64,000 bases of DNA. It comes from Novosphingobium sp. MD-1 (GTDB lineage: Bacteria; Pseudomonadota; Alphaproteobacteria; Sphingomonadales; Sphingomonadaceae). A program made the translations under genes and the position numbers. Below are positions 8,159 through 16,871 of this stretch, one piece after another (position 1 is the stretch's first letter; each line of letters starts with the position of its first letter). The notes beneath the pieces were generated by a model. It worked only from the letters and a program-made list of their open reading frames with translations, had not been told where the DNA came from and searched no databases. The stretch covers positions 682,001-746,000 of the forward strand of contig NZ_BBXA01000013.1 in assembly GCF_001014975.1 (NCBI RefSeq). Reading direction: 5' to 3'.

Positions 8159-10126
8159 ATGCGTTCCACGCACTATCCGCATGTGCGCCAGCCGATCACC
8201 ATCGGATCGATGGCGGCCCGGAACCGCGTCATGATGGCAACGCATGGACCGCGCCTGCCGCAGCCACGCTATTTGCGCTATCTGGAAGAAAGGGCGCGCG
8301 GCGGCATTGGCCTCGCTGGCTTCAACCTGGGACCGCTAGGCCTGATGCAATTCCCGTTTGGGCCTGGCCGCGCATCGCCGCCCGGCAGCGAGATGATGGA
8401 CGGCGTGCCGCATCACCCGCTGTCCCGCGCCGGTCGCGAGGCCTACGACCGGATGGTACCGTTCATCCGCGAATGGGTCGATGCCGTGCAGCGGCACGGC
8501 GTGTGCGCCGTCGGCCAGCTTTACCATCCGGGCGCCGCCCAGCACAGCGACACCTTCCAGCCAGTGGTCTCCTCGTCCCCCATGTCCGACGAGTTCGAAC
8601 GTCATCGCGCCCATCCGCTGACCGTGTCCGAAATCGCGGAACTGATCGAAGCATATCGGCTGACCGCTGCCCGCGCGCTATCAACCGGCGTCGACGCGCT
8701 GGAACTGCATGGCGCCCATGGCTACCTGATCCAGCAATTCCTTTCGCCGCTGTTCAACCGACGGCAGGACGAATGGGGCGGATCGTTCGAGAACCGCATG
8801 CGCTTTCCGCTGGCGGTACTGGCGGCGGCGCGCGCCGGGGTGGAAGATGCTGTTCCCATAGGCATCCGCCTGACCGGCCCGGAGCCCGCAGGCGGGCTGG
8901 ACATAGTCGACCTGGCCGCAATTTCCGCACGGCTCGAGCAGGCGGGCGCGGCCTATGTCAGCATCTCCGGCGGTTCGTATTCCGGGCTGTGGCGGGGCGC
9001 CGGAAACGCCTATGTCCCGTCCGCGTTGACGCCCTGGGGCGCCAACGTCGCCACCGCCCACGCCATACGCAAGGCGGTATCCGTCCCGGTGATGGTCAGC
9101 GGCGCGATCGCGACGCTCGAGCAGGCCGAAGAGGTGCTGGCTTCGGGCAGCGCCGATATCGTGTGCATGGTACGCGCGCTGATGGCCGACCCGGAACTGG
9201 TCGCCAAGGGCCTGTCCGGAAGCGGGAACGAGGCCGCGCGCCCCTGCATCGGCGGGAACGAATGCCACTATGGCCGCCCGCTCGCCTGCGCGGTCAACCC
9301 GCGCGCCGGCCGCGAGGACGAACTGGCCCTGGCGACCACGGAGAAGGCCCGTCGCATCCTTGTGGTCGGCGGCGGCCCGGCTGGCATCGAATGCGCCATG
9401 GCGGCGGCCGAGCGCGGCCACACCGTAACCCTGGTGGAGCGCGCCAGGGAACTCGGCGGCATGCTGGTGCCACTGGCGCGGATATCGCGACAGGCCCGGT
9501 TCGGCGACTATCTGGCGTATGTACGTGCCCGGCTGGCGGCGCTTGCCGTCGACGTGCGGCTGGAATGCGATGGCAATGCAGCGCTGGCAGTGGACTGGCA
9601 AGCCGATATCATCGTGCTGGCCACGGGCGCGGCCTGGTCCATGCCCATCGGATTGCCGGCGAATGCGCAAATCGACGCCGCGCCGCTGCCCGCCGGTCCT
9701 GTTACCGTGATCGGCGGCCGCGATGACCATCTGGGACCGCTGGTGGTGACGGACCATTTTGCCGCCCAGGGCCGCGCCGTAACGCTGCTCACGGAATGCG
9801 CCAGTCCCGGGCAGGGCGTGGAAGCGGCGAGCTTCTATGCGATGATGCGCCGGATGGCTGAACGCAAGGTCGATATCCGGCCCTTCACCGCGGCATCCGG
9901 CCTGCGCGATGGCCAGTTGCACTTGCGCCATACGCTGACCAACGCCATCGGCACCATGCCCGAACCCGGCCTGGTGATCGATCTCGAAAGCCGGCACGCG
10001 GCGGTCGATCCGGCGGCCGCCTTCGCCGGGATCGACGCGGAGTGCCACGTCATCGGCGATGCTCTGTCGCCCCGCCGCATGGTACATGCGACGCTGGACG
10101 GATTCAGACTGGGCGCTGCACTTTAG
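8159..10126 (+). CDS. FadH/OYE-like NADH:flavin oxidoreductase with FAD/NAD domain
   Basis: 655 residues in the two-part layout of 2,4-dienoyl-CoA reductase and trimethylamine dehydrogenase. The N-terminal FMN TIM barrel carries ELHGAHGYLIQQFLSP and NRRQDEWGGSFENR. A cysteine segment, CIGGNECHYGRPLAC, follows, then a Rossmann FAD domain (ILVVGGGPAGIECA). The iron-sulfur segment normally reads CIGCN.C...C; here the second cysteine is glycine. The frame is open from 7790, but homology starts near MRSTHYPHVRQPI, so I use the ATG at 8159, whose ribosome site is weak. It may reduce an enone or dienoyl-CoA in the same pathway as IpdAB. Confidence 0.88.
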   Translation: MRSTHYPHVRQPITIGSMAARNRVMMATHGPRLPQPRYLRYLEERARGGIGLAGFNLGPLGLMQFPFGPGRASPPGSEMMDGVPHHPLSRAGREAYDRMVPFIREWVDAVQRHGVCAVGQLYHPGAAQHSDTFQPVVSSSPMSDEFERHRAHPLTVSEIAELIEAYRLTAARALSTGVDALELHGAHGYLIQQFLSPLFNRRQDEWGGSFENRMRFPLAVLAAARAGVEDAVPIGIRLTGPEPAGGLDIVDLAAISARLEQAGAAYVSISGGSYSGLWRGAGNAYVPSALTPWGANVATAHAIRKAVSVPVMVSGAIATLEQAEEVLASGSADIVCMVRALMADPELVAKGLSGSGNEAARPCIGGNECHYGRPLACAVNPRAGREDELALATTEKARRILVVGGGPAGIECAMAAAERGHTVTLVERARELGGMLVPLARISRQARFGDYLAYVRARLAALAVDVRLECDGNAALAVDWQADIIVLATGAAWSMPIGLPANAQIDAAPLPAGPVTVIGGRDDHLGPLVVTDHFAAQGRAVTLLTECASPGQGVEAASFYAMMRRMAERKVDIRPFTAASGLRDGQLHLRHTLTNAIGTMPEPGLVIDLESRHAAVDPAAAFAGIDAECHVIGDALSPRRMVHATLDGFRLGAAL

Positions 10127-10146
10127 GTCGTAAACGCATAAACCAA

Positions 10147-10170
10147 GCGCGGGGCACCTGTGCCCCGCGC
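10147..10170. terminator. bidirectional hairpin terminator
   Basis: A perfect 11-bp inverted repeat (GCGCGGGGCAC and its complement, two-base loop) lies between the convergent OYE-like and flavin-reductase genes. Short A/T runs flank it, but there is no long T-tract. Confidence 0.7.
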
Positions 10171-10177
10171 GAAACAT

Positions 10178-10681
10178 TCAGCCGCCATAGAAAACCTTTT
10201 CGCCCAGATCCTTCATCTCCAGCACGGCCGCGTCCGCCCGGCCTTCGGGCTCGCGCATCACCACGGCATCGGTCACTTCGGCGAGGATCACATGGTGATC
10301 GCCCTCTTCCACCACCGTCACCAGCCTGAGTTCCACGGCCGCCGCCGCGCTTTCCAGAACCAGCGCACCATTGCCCGCCGCGCGAACACTCTCGCCCGAA
10401 AGCTTGCCGTCCACATAGTCGGCCGGCTTGAAAAACGTGAACGCCGCGCCCTGCTGCCCCTTGCCCAGGACGTTGAGCACCGCGACGCCGGTTGCCCGGA
10501 ACGCGGCATAGGAGCCCGAATCCGCCTTGACCGCCAAGGCTACCAAAGGCGGCGCGAACGAGGTCTGCGTCACCCAGTTGACCGTTGCCGCGAAAGGTGC
10601 GCCGTCGGCATCGCTCGTGGTCAGCACATAGATGCCGTAGGGGATCATCCGCAGCGCGGTTTTCTTTGCGATTTCATCCAT
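10178..10681 (-). CDS. flavin reductase-domain protein
   Basis: 167 residues, the single FMN-binding split-barrel domain of the flavin reductase family ([14 protein letters not shown], followed by [18 protein letters not shown] and the late [10 protein letters not shown] strand). Such proteins supply reduced flavin to two-component monooxygenases, or reduce flavin themselves. The longer open frame begins at 10750, but the ATG at 10681 has a GAGGAG site directly upstream and matches the domain start. No oxygenase partner is present in the window. Confidence 0.85.
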   Translation of the reverse strand: MDEIAKKTALRMIPYGIYVLTTSDADGAPFAATVNWVTQTSFAPPLVALAVKADSGSYAAFRATGVAVLNVLGKGQQGAAFTFFKPADYVDGKLSGESVRAAGNGALVLESAAAAVELRLVTVVEEGDHHVILAEVTDAVVMREPEGRADAAVLEMKDLGEKVFYGG

Positions 10682-10892
10682 AGCCGTACTCCTCACCCGA
10701 TCATCTTCCGGCGGCGGCGCCACCCGGAAGTCACGCGGGCAAAGCGCCATAACGGCCGGCGGCGAGCAATTGCCGGTTCGTCATCGCAGCGATCCTGGAT
10801 GCGTATTCGACAGCGTGCGGGCCGCGCGGCACTGCCCCCAACCGGCCTCCCGCCACGCAATGGCATGGACGGGGACGGCGCAAGGGGCACTT

Positions 10893-12122
10893 ATGGACTT
10901 CGATATATCCCCCCGGCAACGCGAATGGCGCGAACGGGTCAAGGCCTTCATGGCGGCGCACGTCCTTCCGGCGCAGGATCGCTACAAGGCCGAACTTGCG
11001 GACGGGAGCACGCGCTGGAAAGTGCTGCCGGTTATCGAGGAACTGAAGGCGCAGGCGCGCGCCGAAGGGTTGTGGAACCTGTTCCTGCCGCCCAACCCGG
11101 CGCATGATACCGATCTTTACCACGGTGCTGGGCTGTCCAATCTCGATTATGCCCTGTGCGCCGAGGAAATGGGCAGGGTGCCGTGGGCATCGGAAGTGTT
11201 CAACTGTTCCGCGCCCGATACGGGCAACATGGAACTGCTGCATCGCTATGGTACGGCCGAACAGAAATCGCGGTGGCTCGGCCCCCTGATGGCGGGTGAA
11301 ATGCGCTCCGCCTTCGCGATGACGGAACCCGATGTCGCCAGCTCCGATGCGACCAACATCGCCACGCGGATCACGCGGGACGGAGACGATTACGTCATCA
11401 ACGGGCGGAAGTGGTGGATTTCCGGCGCGGGCGATCCGCGTTGCAAGGTGCTGATCGTGCTGGGCCTCAGCACGCCGGATGCCCCCCGGCACCAGCAGCA
11501 CAGCCAGATACTGGTACCGGTCGACGCCCCCGGTTTGACCATCGGACGCGCACTGCCGGTCTTCGGCTATGACGATGCGCCGCACGGCCATTGCGAGATC
11601 GCCTTCGACAACGTCCGCGTGCCGGCCACCAACATGATCCTGGGGGAAGGCCGCGGGTTCGAGATAGCGCAAGGGCGCCTAGGCCCCGGACGCATCCATC
11701 ACTGCATGCGCGCGATCGGCCTTGCCGAGATGGCGCTGGACCACATGGTTCCCCGGCTGCTGTCGCGCACGGCTTTCGGCAAGCCCATTGCCGACCAGTC
11801 GGTATGGGAGCAGCGCGTCGCCGCCGCGCGTACCCAGATCGAGATGACGCGGCTGCTGTGCCTGAAGGCGGCGGACATGATGGACAAGGTAGGCAACAAG
11901 GCCGCCCAACGCGAAATCGCCATGATCAAGGTGGCCGGGCCGGACCTTGCGGTCACAGTGCTGGACGACGCCATTCAGGCCTATGGCGGAGGCGGCGTCT
12001 CGGAGGATTTCCCGCTGGCTTCGGCCTACGCGCTCGCGCGGACGCTGCGTCTCGCCGACGGGCCGGACGAGGTCCATAACCGCGCGATCGCCCGGCTGGA
12101 GTACAAGCGCTTCCGCGCCTGA
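10893..12122 (+). CDS. acyl-CoA dehydrogenase (ACAD10/11-like)
   Basis: 409 residues. Typical acyl-CoA dehydrogenase elements are visible: [15 protein letters not shown] (FAD/substrate loop), the [16 protein letters not shown] strand, a [14 protein letters not shown] helix, and a C-terminal [16 protein letters not shown] and [15 protein letters not shown] close resembling the ACAD10/11 subgroup. An AAGGGG site precedes the ATG at 10893. It oxidises an acyl-CoA at the alpha-beta position. It stands alone on the plus strand, so its place in the pathway is set only by its neighbours. Confidence 0.9.
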   Translation: MDFDISPRQREWRERVKAFMAAHVLPAQDRYKAELADGSTRWKVLPVIEELKAQARAEGLWNLFLPPNPAHDTDLYHGAGLSNLDYALCAEEMGRVPWASEVFNCSAPDTGNMELLHRYGTAEQKSRWLGPLMAGEMRSAFAMTEPDVASSDATNIATRITRDGDDYVINGRKWWISGAGDPRCKVLIVLGLSTPDAPRHQQHSQILVPVDAPGLTIGRALPVFGYDDAPHGHCEIAFDNVRVPATNMILGEGRGFEIAQGRLGPGRIHHCMRAIGLAEMALDHMVPRLLSRTAFGKPIADQSVWEQRVAAARTQIEMTRLLCLKAADMMDKVGNKAAQREIAMIKVAGPDLAVTVLDDAIQAYGGGGVSEDFPLASAYALARTLRLADGPDEVHNRAIARLEYKRFRA

Positions 12123-12144
12123 ACCGGCGCGACCGGTCCGCTGC

Positions 12145-12801
12145 CTACTGCGCTTGCGCCCCGGATGCGGTTTTCCCAGTCTTGCTTGCTGCGGCTTTGC
12201 TCGCCGCGACCATGGCGTCCCAGGCGCTCCATTCGATCGCGCGGCCGGGATAGGCCACTTTCGCGAAAGGCCATTTGGCCTGCACCCAGCCAATGACCCA
12301 CGTGTAGAGCTCGGCGTCGAAGCCCGCGTCATATTCGGCCTTGGTCACCCACAACCTGACCACGGCATCGTAGCCCGGAACGGTGCTGGGATAGACATAG
12401 ACACAGCCACGCTCCCGCGTGCCGTCCGGCGTCAGCACGGAATAGGCGAAGGACTTTCGGGCTTGGAACCGGGCTTGCTCGGTTTCCATGTCCTGCACGG
12501 CGTCGGCGGCGGAGATGCCTTCGCGGGGCCAGCTGGTGCTGCGCGAAAAGGTCTTCTGCAAATGCTCGATGGAGGCCATGTAGGCATCGTAATCGATCTT
12601 CGCCAAGGCGGGGGCGAGCGGCACGATCGTGAAATCCGGTCCTTCCACGTGGGTCGGAACGTTGAAGTCGGCCGGTACAAAGGGCGGTGCCGGCACGGCA
12701 ACGGTCGCGGACGACGGCGCCGTCCCTTGAGCGCATGCGGGAGCCGCCGCCATGGCAAGCATCGCCAACGCCAAACCTGCAGCGGCGGCTTTCACAATCA
12801 T
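12145..12801 (-). CDS. exported GNAT-like protein
   Basis: 218 residues. An N-terminal signal peptide (MIVKAAAAGLALAMLAMAAAP, with a likely cleavage after ACA) is followed by a domain that matches a GNAT acetyltransferase-like pattern. The pattern includes SIEHLQKTFS...WP, DMETEQARFQARKSFAYSVL, GCVYVYPS and a late WVQAKWPFAKVAYPG. The ATG at 12801 has an AAGGG site, so the signal peptide is part of the gene and not an artefact of start choice. GNAT enzymes need acetyl-CoA, which is not expected outside the cytoplasm, so the role is unclear. The family assignment comes from motif memory only. Confidence 0.65.
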   Translation of the reverse strand: MIVKAAAAGLALAMLAMAAAPACAQGTAPSSATVAVPAPPFVPADFNVPTHVEGPDFTIVPLAPALAKIDYDAYMASIEHLQKTFSRSTSWPREGISAADAVQDMETEQARFQARKSFAYSVLTPDGTRERGCVYVYPSTVPGYDAVVRLWVTKAEYDAGFDAELYTWVIGWVQAKWPFAKVAYPGRAIEWSAWDAMVAASKAAASKTGKTASGAQAQ

Positions 12802-13028
12802 GCTGTTACCCTTCTGGACCGAACGCGCCACGCAAACTGCCGGTCCTCGCACGAACCGCAGCAACCCGTGGGCTAGGGCGGCGGGCGATGGCGGACAATA
12901 CGCCATTTGCGCGGTCGTTTCCCATTCTCTCGAACCGCTCCTGAACCACCGGGTTGGCGAAGTGGAAAAGGACTGGCATCAGTCCCCGTGGCGGCCATTC
13001 AGACGCTTGAACGAACGAGGCAGAAGCA

Positions 13029-13871
13029 ATGACCAACCGCGGCACGATCACCCTTATCGCCCTGCTGCTGACCGGCGCCGGCGCGGGCGCCGCGCTTGCC
13101 GGACAGACCTCGCCCGGATCGTCCGGCGCAACCCCTTTGCCCTTGGCGATGACCGCGCCGGGCGCAGGAGGTTACCTGGCGCCGGGTGCGGGCATCGACA
13201 GCGTGGCGCTCGTTCCTCCCGCGCCGGGGGCCGGTTCCGCCACGGAAGCGCGGGACCATGCCGCCGCCGACCGCGCGCTGGTCTTGCAGGGCAAGGCGCG
13301 TTTCGCGCTGGCGGCGAGCGATGCCGATCTCTGGTCGCCCAAGGCCACCGGTACCTTTTCCTGCACTGCCGGCCTTGCCATCACGCCGACTGACACGCCC
13401 GCGCTCAACCGGCTGATGCGCCGCGCCATGATCGATTTCGGCATGGCGACCAGCGGCGCCAAGGATAAGTACAAGCGCCCCCGCCCGTTCATGGAGAACG
13501 GCAAGCCGACCTGCACGCCGTCGCAGGAAGCCGGCCTGCGCACCAACGGGTCCTATCCTTCCGGCCACAGCGCTATCGGCTATGGCTGGGGGCTGCTGCT
13601 GGCGGAACTGATCCCCGATCGCGCGACGCAGTTGGTCGCGCGCGGCCGCACCTTTGGCGAGAGCCGCCGGATCTGCAACGTCCATTGGGAACGCGATATC
13701 GAGGAAGGCCGCGTCGTCGCCTCGGCCGTCTTTGCGCGGATGCAGCTGGAACCGGGCTTCCAGGCCGATCTGGCGGCCGCCCGGGCCGAACTGGCGAGCC
13801 AGCCGCACAAGGCGCCGGATCGCGATTGCGCCGCCGAAGCAGCAGCGCTGGCGGAGGACAGCGCCGGGTAG
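13029..13871 (+). CDS. class A non-specific acid phosphatase (PAP2 superfamily)
   Basis: 280 residues. A signal peptide (LIALLLTGAGAGAALAG) leads to a PAP2 domain with all three parts of the class A acid phosphatase signature: K-x6-RP in KDKYKRPRP, PSGH in GSYPSGHSAIGYGW, and SR-x5-H-x3-D in SRRICNVHWERD. The enzyme should act in the periplasm on phosphomonoesters, with the last histidine forming the phospho-enzyme. It diverges from the GNAT-like gene across a 227-base gap and converges on an acyl-CoA dehydrogenase. No pathway link is evident. Confidence 0.92.
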   Translation: MTNRGTITLIALLLTGAGAGAALAGQTSPGSSGATPLPLAMTAPGAGGYLAPGAGIDSVALVPPAPGAGSATEARDHAAADRALVLQGKARFALAASDADLWSPKATGTFSCTAGLAITPTDTPALNRLMRRAMIDFGMATSGAKDKYKRPRPFMENGKPTCTPSQEAGLRTNGSYPSGHSAIGYGWGLLLAELIPDRATQLVARGRTFGESRRICNVHWERDIEEGRVVASAVFARMQLEPGFQADLAAARAELASQPHKAPDRDCAAEAAALAEDSAG

Positions 13872-13893
13872 GAAGGTTCCTGCGGTCCCGCTT

Positions 13894-14871
13894 TCAGGCG
13901 AAGACTTCCGCGCGTATCCAGTCCACCGAACCGGCCGGATCGGCGAGCCGCGCCGCGCCCAGCACGCCGTTCCAGTATCCTTCGGAGCCGTCCGCCAGGC
14001 GCCATTCGTGCAGCCGCCGGGTCAGCAACTGGAGGTCGAATTCCTCGCTGATCCCGATCGCGCCGTGGACGGCATGGGCGGTGCCGGCGAGCCGCGCCGC
14101 GACGGACGAGGCGGTCGATTTGGCGACCGCCGCTGCGGCCAGCGAAACATCGAGCCCCTGCGCGCAGCCCAGTTGCGCGGCGATGCGGGCGGCGACGGCG
14201 TTTTCCGCCATGACCGCAAGGTTCTGCTGCAGGGCCTGCTGGCGACCGATGGGCTTGCCGAACTGCACCCGTTCGTTGGCATGGCGCGTGGTCACTTCCA
14301 GCAGGCGATGCGCGGCGCCGGCGATCAGAGTTGCGCGCACGATCGCTGCGAGCGCCCGCAGCCCGGCCGGGGGACGGGTAATGTCCCGCCCCACTGGCGT
14401 ACCTTCCCAGCCGATCCGCGCGGCCAGCGCGTGATGAACGCCCGTCGGCGTCACTGCCAGCGCATCGGCCGAAGCCAGCACGAGACGGTCGCCCAAATCG
14501 ATCAGGACGTGCGCAGCGACAAGACCGCACGGTACGATCTGCCCCGGCACGCCGGCCGTGGCGAGCGCGATCGGGCCATCGCGCGAGGCTACACCAGCCC
14601 GGGCCAGCAAGGCGCGCGCCACCATGGTTTCGGCCACGGGCAACGGCACGGCATGGGCGCCGATGGCTTCGATCAGCGGCGCGATCCCGGCCAGCGACAG
14701 GCCGGCTCCCCCCGCCTCTTCGGGCACCAGCGCATCGAGAAAGCCCGATTGCGCCAGTTCGCTCAACATCGCCGAGGCATCGCCGCCCGCTTCCACGGCG
14801 CGCACCGCCGCGGGCGCGGAGATCGCGGCCAGCATCCGGTCGAAGGGTTCGAGCAGTGCGTGTGCGTCCAT
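13894..14871 (-). CDS. acyl-CoA dehydrogenase (small partner)
   Basis: 325 residues, shorter than the usual 380-400. The N-terminal part is degenerate, while the C-terminal helices are clear (AANERVQFGKPIGRQQALQQ-like, VHGAIGISEEFDLQLLTRRLHEW). It starts 18 bases after the longer acyl-CoA dehydrogenase gene on the same strand. Paired long and short genes like this form alpha2-beta2 heterotetramers in steroid side-chain degradation, where only one subunit type supplies the catalytic base. That arrangement is inferred from size and spacing. Confidence 0.87.
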   Translation of the reverse strand: MDAHALLEPFDRMLAAISAPAAVRAVEAGGDASAMLSELAQSGFLDALVPEEAGGAGLSLAGIAPLIEAIGAHAVPLPVAETMVARALLARAGVASRDGPIALATAGVPGQIVPCGLVAAHVLIDLGDRLVLASADALAVTPTGVHHALAARIGWEGTPVGRDITRPPAGLRALAAIVRATLIAGAAHRLLEVTTRHANERVQFGKPIGRQQALQQNLAVMAENAVAARIAAQLGCAQGLDVSLAAAAVAKSTASSVAARLAGTAHAVHGAIGISEEFDLQLLTRRLHEWRLADGSEGYWNGVLGAARLADPAGSVDWIRAEVFA

Positions 14872-14889
14872 CGGCTCTCTCCCCGTCCC

Positions 14890-16035
14890 TTACCGCAGGC
14901 CCATGCCGCGCGCGATGATCCCGCGCAGAATCTCGCGCGTGCCGCCGCGCAGCGAAAAGCTGGGCGCGATGTGCGTGACATAGAGCAGCGTGCGGTAGAG
15001 CTCGTCGCTTACCGGCTCGTCGGGATGCGCGGCCAGATCGTCACCGATCGCCACGGGCAGGTCCTGTTCGAATGTCGTGCCCCGGTCCTTGACGATGCTC
15101 GCCTCCACCACCGGACTCTCCCCCAGCGCGAGGCGGGCGGTGCAGGCGATCGACATGGCGCGCAGCGTGGCGATTTCGGCCATGAACCGGCCGGTCAGCA
15201 CACCGGCGTCGCCGCGGCCCACGGCTTGCACATGCCGTATCCAGGCATCGAGCAGCACCACCGAGGAATAGATGCGCTCCGGCCCCGATCGCTCGAACGC
15301 GAGTTCGGCCGTGACCTGCTTCCAGCCCTCGCCCTCCCGGCCGATCAGCGCGTCGGCGGAAAGCTCGACATTGTCGAAGAACACTTCGGCGAAATGCGCG
15401 TCGCCGGTGAGATCGACGATCGGCCGCACCGAGACGCCCGGCGCCTTGAGGTCGATGATCAACTGCGAAAGCCCCGCGTGCCGGTCTTCCGGCGTGCCCG
15501 ATGTGCGCACCAGCGCGATCATGTAGTCCGAATGCATCGCATTCGTGGTCCAGATTTTCTGGCCGTTGACGCGCCAGCCCTTGTCCGTGCGCTCGGCGCG
15601 GGTTCGCACGCTGGCAAGATCGGACCCGGAACCGGGCTCGCTCATGCCGATGCAGAACAGCGCCTCGCCCCGGCAGATGCGGGGGATGTAGGACCGGCGC
15701 TGCTCGTCCGTGCCATAACCAAGGATCAGTGGGGCACTCTGGCGGTCGGCGATCCAGTGCGCGGCGACCGGCGCACCGGCGCTCAGCAACTCTTCCACCA
15801 CCACGAACCGGGCAAATGGCCCACGTTCCTGCCCGCCGTAAGCCTTGGGCAGCGTCAACCCCAGAAAGCCCGCCTGCCCGAGCGCGCGGCTGAACGCGGC
15901 ATCGAAGCCCTGCCACGACCGCGCCCGCCGATCCGCCGGCAATCCCGCGACATGACTGGCAATGAATGCCCGGATTTGCGGGCGCAGAGCCTCGTCCTCG
16001 GGCGGCAGCGCGGCCAGCGTCAGCGTGTCGAACAC
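14890..16035 (-). CDS. acyl-CoA dehydrogenase (large partner)
   Basis: 381 residues from a GTG start. Recognised segments are GLTLPKAYGGQ, CIGMSEPGSGSDLASVRTRAE, VNGQKIWTTNAMHSDYM and the RSGPERIYSSVVLLDAW helix, ending FSLRGGTREILRGIIARGMGL. The frame can also open at an ATG at 16077, but that codon has no ribosome site, while the GTG at 16035 has GAGGA at normal spacing. A palindrome at 16095-16112 also sits at a sensible distance from the GTG. The enzyme probably pairs with the 325-residue homologue downstream. Confidence 0.9.
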   Translation of the reverse strand: MFDTLTLAALPPEDEALRPQIRAFIASHVAGLPADRRARSWQGFDAAFSRALGQAGFLGLTLPKAYGGQERGPFARFVVVEELLSAGAPVAAHWIADRQSAPLILGYGTDEQRRSYIPRICRGEALFCIGMSEPGSGSDLASVRTRAERTDKGWRVNGQKIWTTNAMHSDYMIALVRTSGTPEDRHAGLSQLIIDLKAPGVSVRPIVDLTGDAHFAEVFFDNVELSADALIGREGEGWKQVTAELAFERSGPERIYSSVVLLDAWIRHVQAVGRGDAGVLTGRFMAEIATLRAMSIACTARLALGESPVVEASIVKDRGTTFEQDLPVAIGDDLAAHPDEPVSDELYRTLLYVTHIAPSFSLRGGTREILRGIIARGMGLR

Positions 16036-16094
16036 CGTATGACATCCTCGAACAGAACCGGCCGCATGATCATTCATGCGGTCCGCTGGCCGGG

Positions 16095-16112
16095 TTTAAC
16101 CGATCAGTTAAA
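16095..16112. promoter_or_regulatory. palindromic operator before the acyl-CoA dehydrogenase pair
   Basis: TTTAAC and GTTAAA arms flank a six-base centre (CGATCA), giving an 18-bp site of the kind bound by TetR-type regulators. It lies about 60 bases upstream of the GTG start and 60 bases downstream of the kdpE stop codon. Confidence 0.5.
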
Positions 16113-16171
16113 GCGACGCAATGCAGGCTCCATCGCGCCTCAACCGGCACCAGGACGAGGTGGCAGGCGGG

Positions 16172-16861
16172 TTACGCCTCCACCTGCAACCGATAGCCAA
16201 CACCGGGTTCGTTGCGCAGCAAGGTCGGCTGTGACGGGTCCTGCTCCAGCTTGCGCCGGATCGCACGCGCCGCCACGCGCAGGTACTCCACATCATGCTC
16301 GTGGCCGGCGCCCCACACCGTGCGTAGCAGGTGCGCGTGCGTCACCACCCGCCCGGGCGATTTCGCCAGCTCCGCCACGAAGCCGTATTCCTTGGGCGTC
16401 AGGCGCACATCCTCGCCGCCCCGGCTCACCCGGCGCGCCGCCAGATCGATCTCCACGTCGCCGTGGCGCAGCACCGGCGCGCCGGTGGCACTCGCCAGCC
16501 GGTGCCGCAACGCCGCGCGGATGCGGGCCAGCACTTCCTCGCTGTCGAAGGGCTTTGCCACGAAATCGTCCGCGCCCAGATCGAGCGCCGCCACTTTCTC
16601 ATCCGTGGCATCGCGCGCGGACACGACGATCACCGCCGCGCCGGCGGCCTTGATGATCGGGATCAGCTCCAGCCCGTCGCGATCGCGCAAGCCAAGATCG
16701 AGCAGCACCAGTTCGGGCTTGTCGATCTGCACCGCCGCCAGCGTCTCGCGCCCGGACCCGGCTTCCACCACGCGATAGGCGGCGCGGGCCAGGCTGGCAT
16801 GGAGCAACCGCCGGATGGCCGGCTCGTCATCGACCACGAGTATCGTCACGGCACTGTTCAT
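16172..16861 (-). CDS. kdpE: KdpE response regulator
   Basis: 229 residues, OmpR-type. The N-terminal receiver has acidic pocket and phospho-acceptor segment LVLLDLGLRDRDGLE and the ALDLGADDFVAKPF loop. The C-terminal winged helix reads RLTPKEYGFVAEL...GRVVTHAHLLRTVWG. The ending DPSQPTLLRNEPGVGYRLQ is characteristic of KdpE. It is the last gene of the kdp operon, starting 10 bases after kdpD. Phosphorylated by KdpD under potassium limitation or osmotic stress, it activates the promoter in front of the operon. Confidence 0.95.
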   Translation of the reverse strand: MNSAVTILVVDDEPAIRRLLHASLARAAYRVVEAGSGRETLAAVQIDKPELVLLDLGLRDRDGLELIPIIKAAGAAVIVVSARDATDEKVAALDLGADDFVAKPFDSEEVLARIRAALRHRLASATGAPVLRHGDVEIDLAARRVSRGGEDVRLTPKEYGFVAELAKSPGRVVTHAHLLRTVWGAGHEHDVEYLRVAARAIRRKLEQDPSQPTLLRNEPGVGYRLQVEA

Positions 16862-16871
16862 TCGGCACTGC

